Origin: an uncultured Gemmatimonadota bacterium
Lineage (GTDB): Bacteria > Gemmatimonadota > Gemmatimonadetes > Gemmatimonadales > Gemmatimonadaceae
DNA length: 7,149 nucleotides
Assembly: GCA_946479015.1 (NCBI GenBank)
Contig: CAMLEQ010000199.1
Span: 1-7,149, forward strand
Direction of reading: 5' to 3'
Shown: positions 6,963 through 7,149 of the stretch, piece by piece
Position numbering within the stretch: position 1 is the first letter of the stretch
Layout of the letters: every line of letters starts with the position of its first letter
Notes under the pieces: model-generated
Databases searched by the model: none
What the model was told of the DNA's origin: nothing
What the model saw: only the letters and a program-made list of their open reading frames with translations
Made by a program: the position numbers and the translations under genes

Positions 6963-6982
6963 GCGTTCCGACGTTCGGACGC
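6963..6982 (+). terminator. Possible terminator hairpin after the sigma operon
   Basis: GCGTTCCGA (6963-6971) pairs with TCGGACGC (6975-6982) around a CGT loop: eight base pairs with one bulged T. It begins 10 nt after the stop codon of the Spy-like gene. No T-run follows, so intrinsic termination is doubtful. The rest of the 110-nt gap to the tRNA holds only the tRNA promoter. Confidence 0.3.
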
Positions 6983-7023
6983 CGACGATCGGGCGCCGCG
7001 CGTTTCTGGATGAGGCCGGACGG

Positions 7024-7052
7024 CTGACATCCGCGCCCCGCCGCGCTAGATT
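7024..7052 (+). promoter_or_regulatory. Promoter of the tRNA-Leu gene
   Basis: CTGACA (7024-7029, 5/6 of the -35 consensus), a 17-nt spacer, then TAGATT (7047-7052, 4/6 of the -10 consensus). The expected start is near 7059, a few bases before the mature tRNA 5' end, as is usual for single tRNA genes. Confidence 0.65.
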
Positions 7053-7062
7053 GTGTGACCGC

Positions 7063-7148
7063 GCCCGGGTGGCGGAATTGGTAGACGCAGGGGACTCAAA
7101 ATCCCCCATCAGGCGACTGATATGCGGGTTCGAGTCCCGCCCCGGGTA
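7063..7148 (+). tRNA. tRNA-Leu (anticodon CAA)
   Basis: An 86-nt class II tRNA that reads UUG codons. The acceptor strands are GCCCGGG (7063-7069) and CCCGGGT (7141-7147), closing with a G1-U72 wobble; the discriminator is A7148, correct for leucine. The D stem pairs GCG with CGC. The anticodon arm is GGGGA-CTCAAAA-TCCCC (7090-7106), with CAA at 7097-7099. The long variable arm is ATCAG-GCGA-CTGAT, and the T arm is GCGGG-TTCGAGT-CCCGC. The next base is T, so CCA is not encoded and must be added by the CCA-adding enzyme. Part of this gene is duplicated in inverted form at 5854-5911. Confidence 0.95.
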
Positions 7149-7149
7149 T

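Noticed and set aside
6816..7109. Minus-strand frame starting MGDFESPAS
   Set aside because: It starts as the antisense translation of the tRNA-Leu gene and runs across the Spy-like gene; it repeats the anti-sigma peptide only because both come from the same tRNA sequence.

Overview
The window is a GC-rich (roughly 70%), almost fully coding piece of bacterial chromosome. It looks like a soil-type aerobic heterotroph. High GC, secreted-protein leaders ending in Ala-Gln, a TetR-controlled phenylacetate-type operon and a sigma/anti-sigma/Spy-like trio would fit Gemmatimonadota, but that placement is inference and no marker gene in the window settles it.

Left part (1-4935, all minus strand): one tightly packed operon read right to left. 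It holds a PaaR-like TetR repressor, an enoyl-CoA hydratase with both catalytic glutamates, a stand-alone NAD-type aldehyde dehydrogenase, a PaaJ/PcaF-type beta-ketoadipyl-CoA thiolase, and a PaaG-like crotonase cut by the window edge. Gaps are 34, 46 and 6 nt, followed by a 4-nt ATGA overlap. The set matches the lower part of aerobic phenylacetyl-CoA degradation: ring-epoxide/oxepin isomerisation, hydration, aldehyde oxidation and thiolytic cleavage to acetyl-CoA and succinyl-CoA. The ring-epoxidase genes paaABCDE, paaK and paaH are not in the window.

Regulatory gap (4936-5080): a minus-strand promoter (TTGACG, 17-nt spacer, TACGTT) is followed at the expected start site by a near-perfect inverted repeat, GAACG-CT-CGTTC. 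This resembles the PaaR operator described from Thermus. It suggests an autoregulated repressor relieved by an aryl-CoA ligand.

Right part (about 5081-6952, plus strand): three overlapping genes for an ECF sigma factor, a membrane anti-sigma factor with a zinc-binding ZAS-type domain, and a secreted Spy/CpxP/CnrX-like protein with an LTxxQ motif. They read as an envelope-stress or metal-sensing unit. A tRNA-Leu(CAA) gene with its own promoter ends the window (7063-7148).

The most unusual signal is in the anti-sigma gene. Bases 5854-5911 are an inverted copy of about two thirds of a leucine tRNA. There are 52 of 58 identities without gaps to 7084-7141 of the tRNA-Leu in this same window, including a perfect 28-nt run over the anticodon arm. 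The tRNA remnant is read in frame as residues 81-100 of the anti-sigma factor, in the linker between its zinc finger and its membrane helix.
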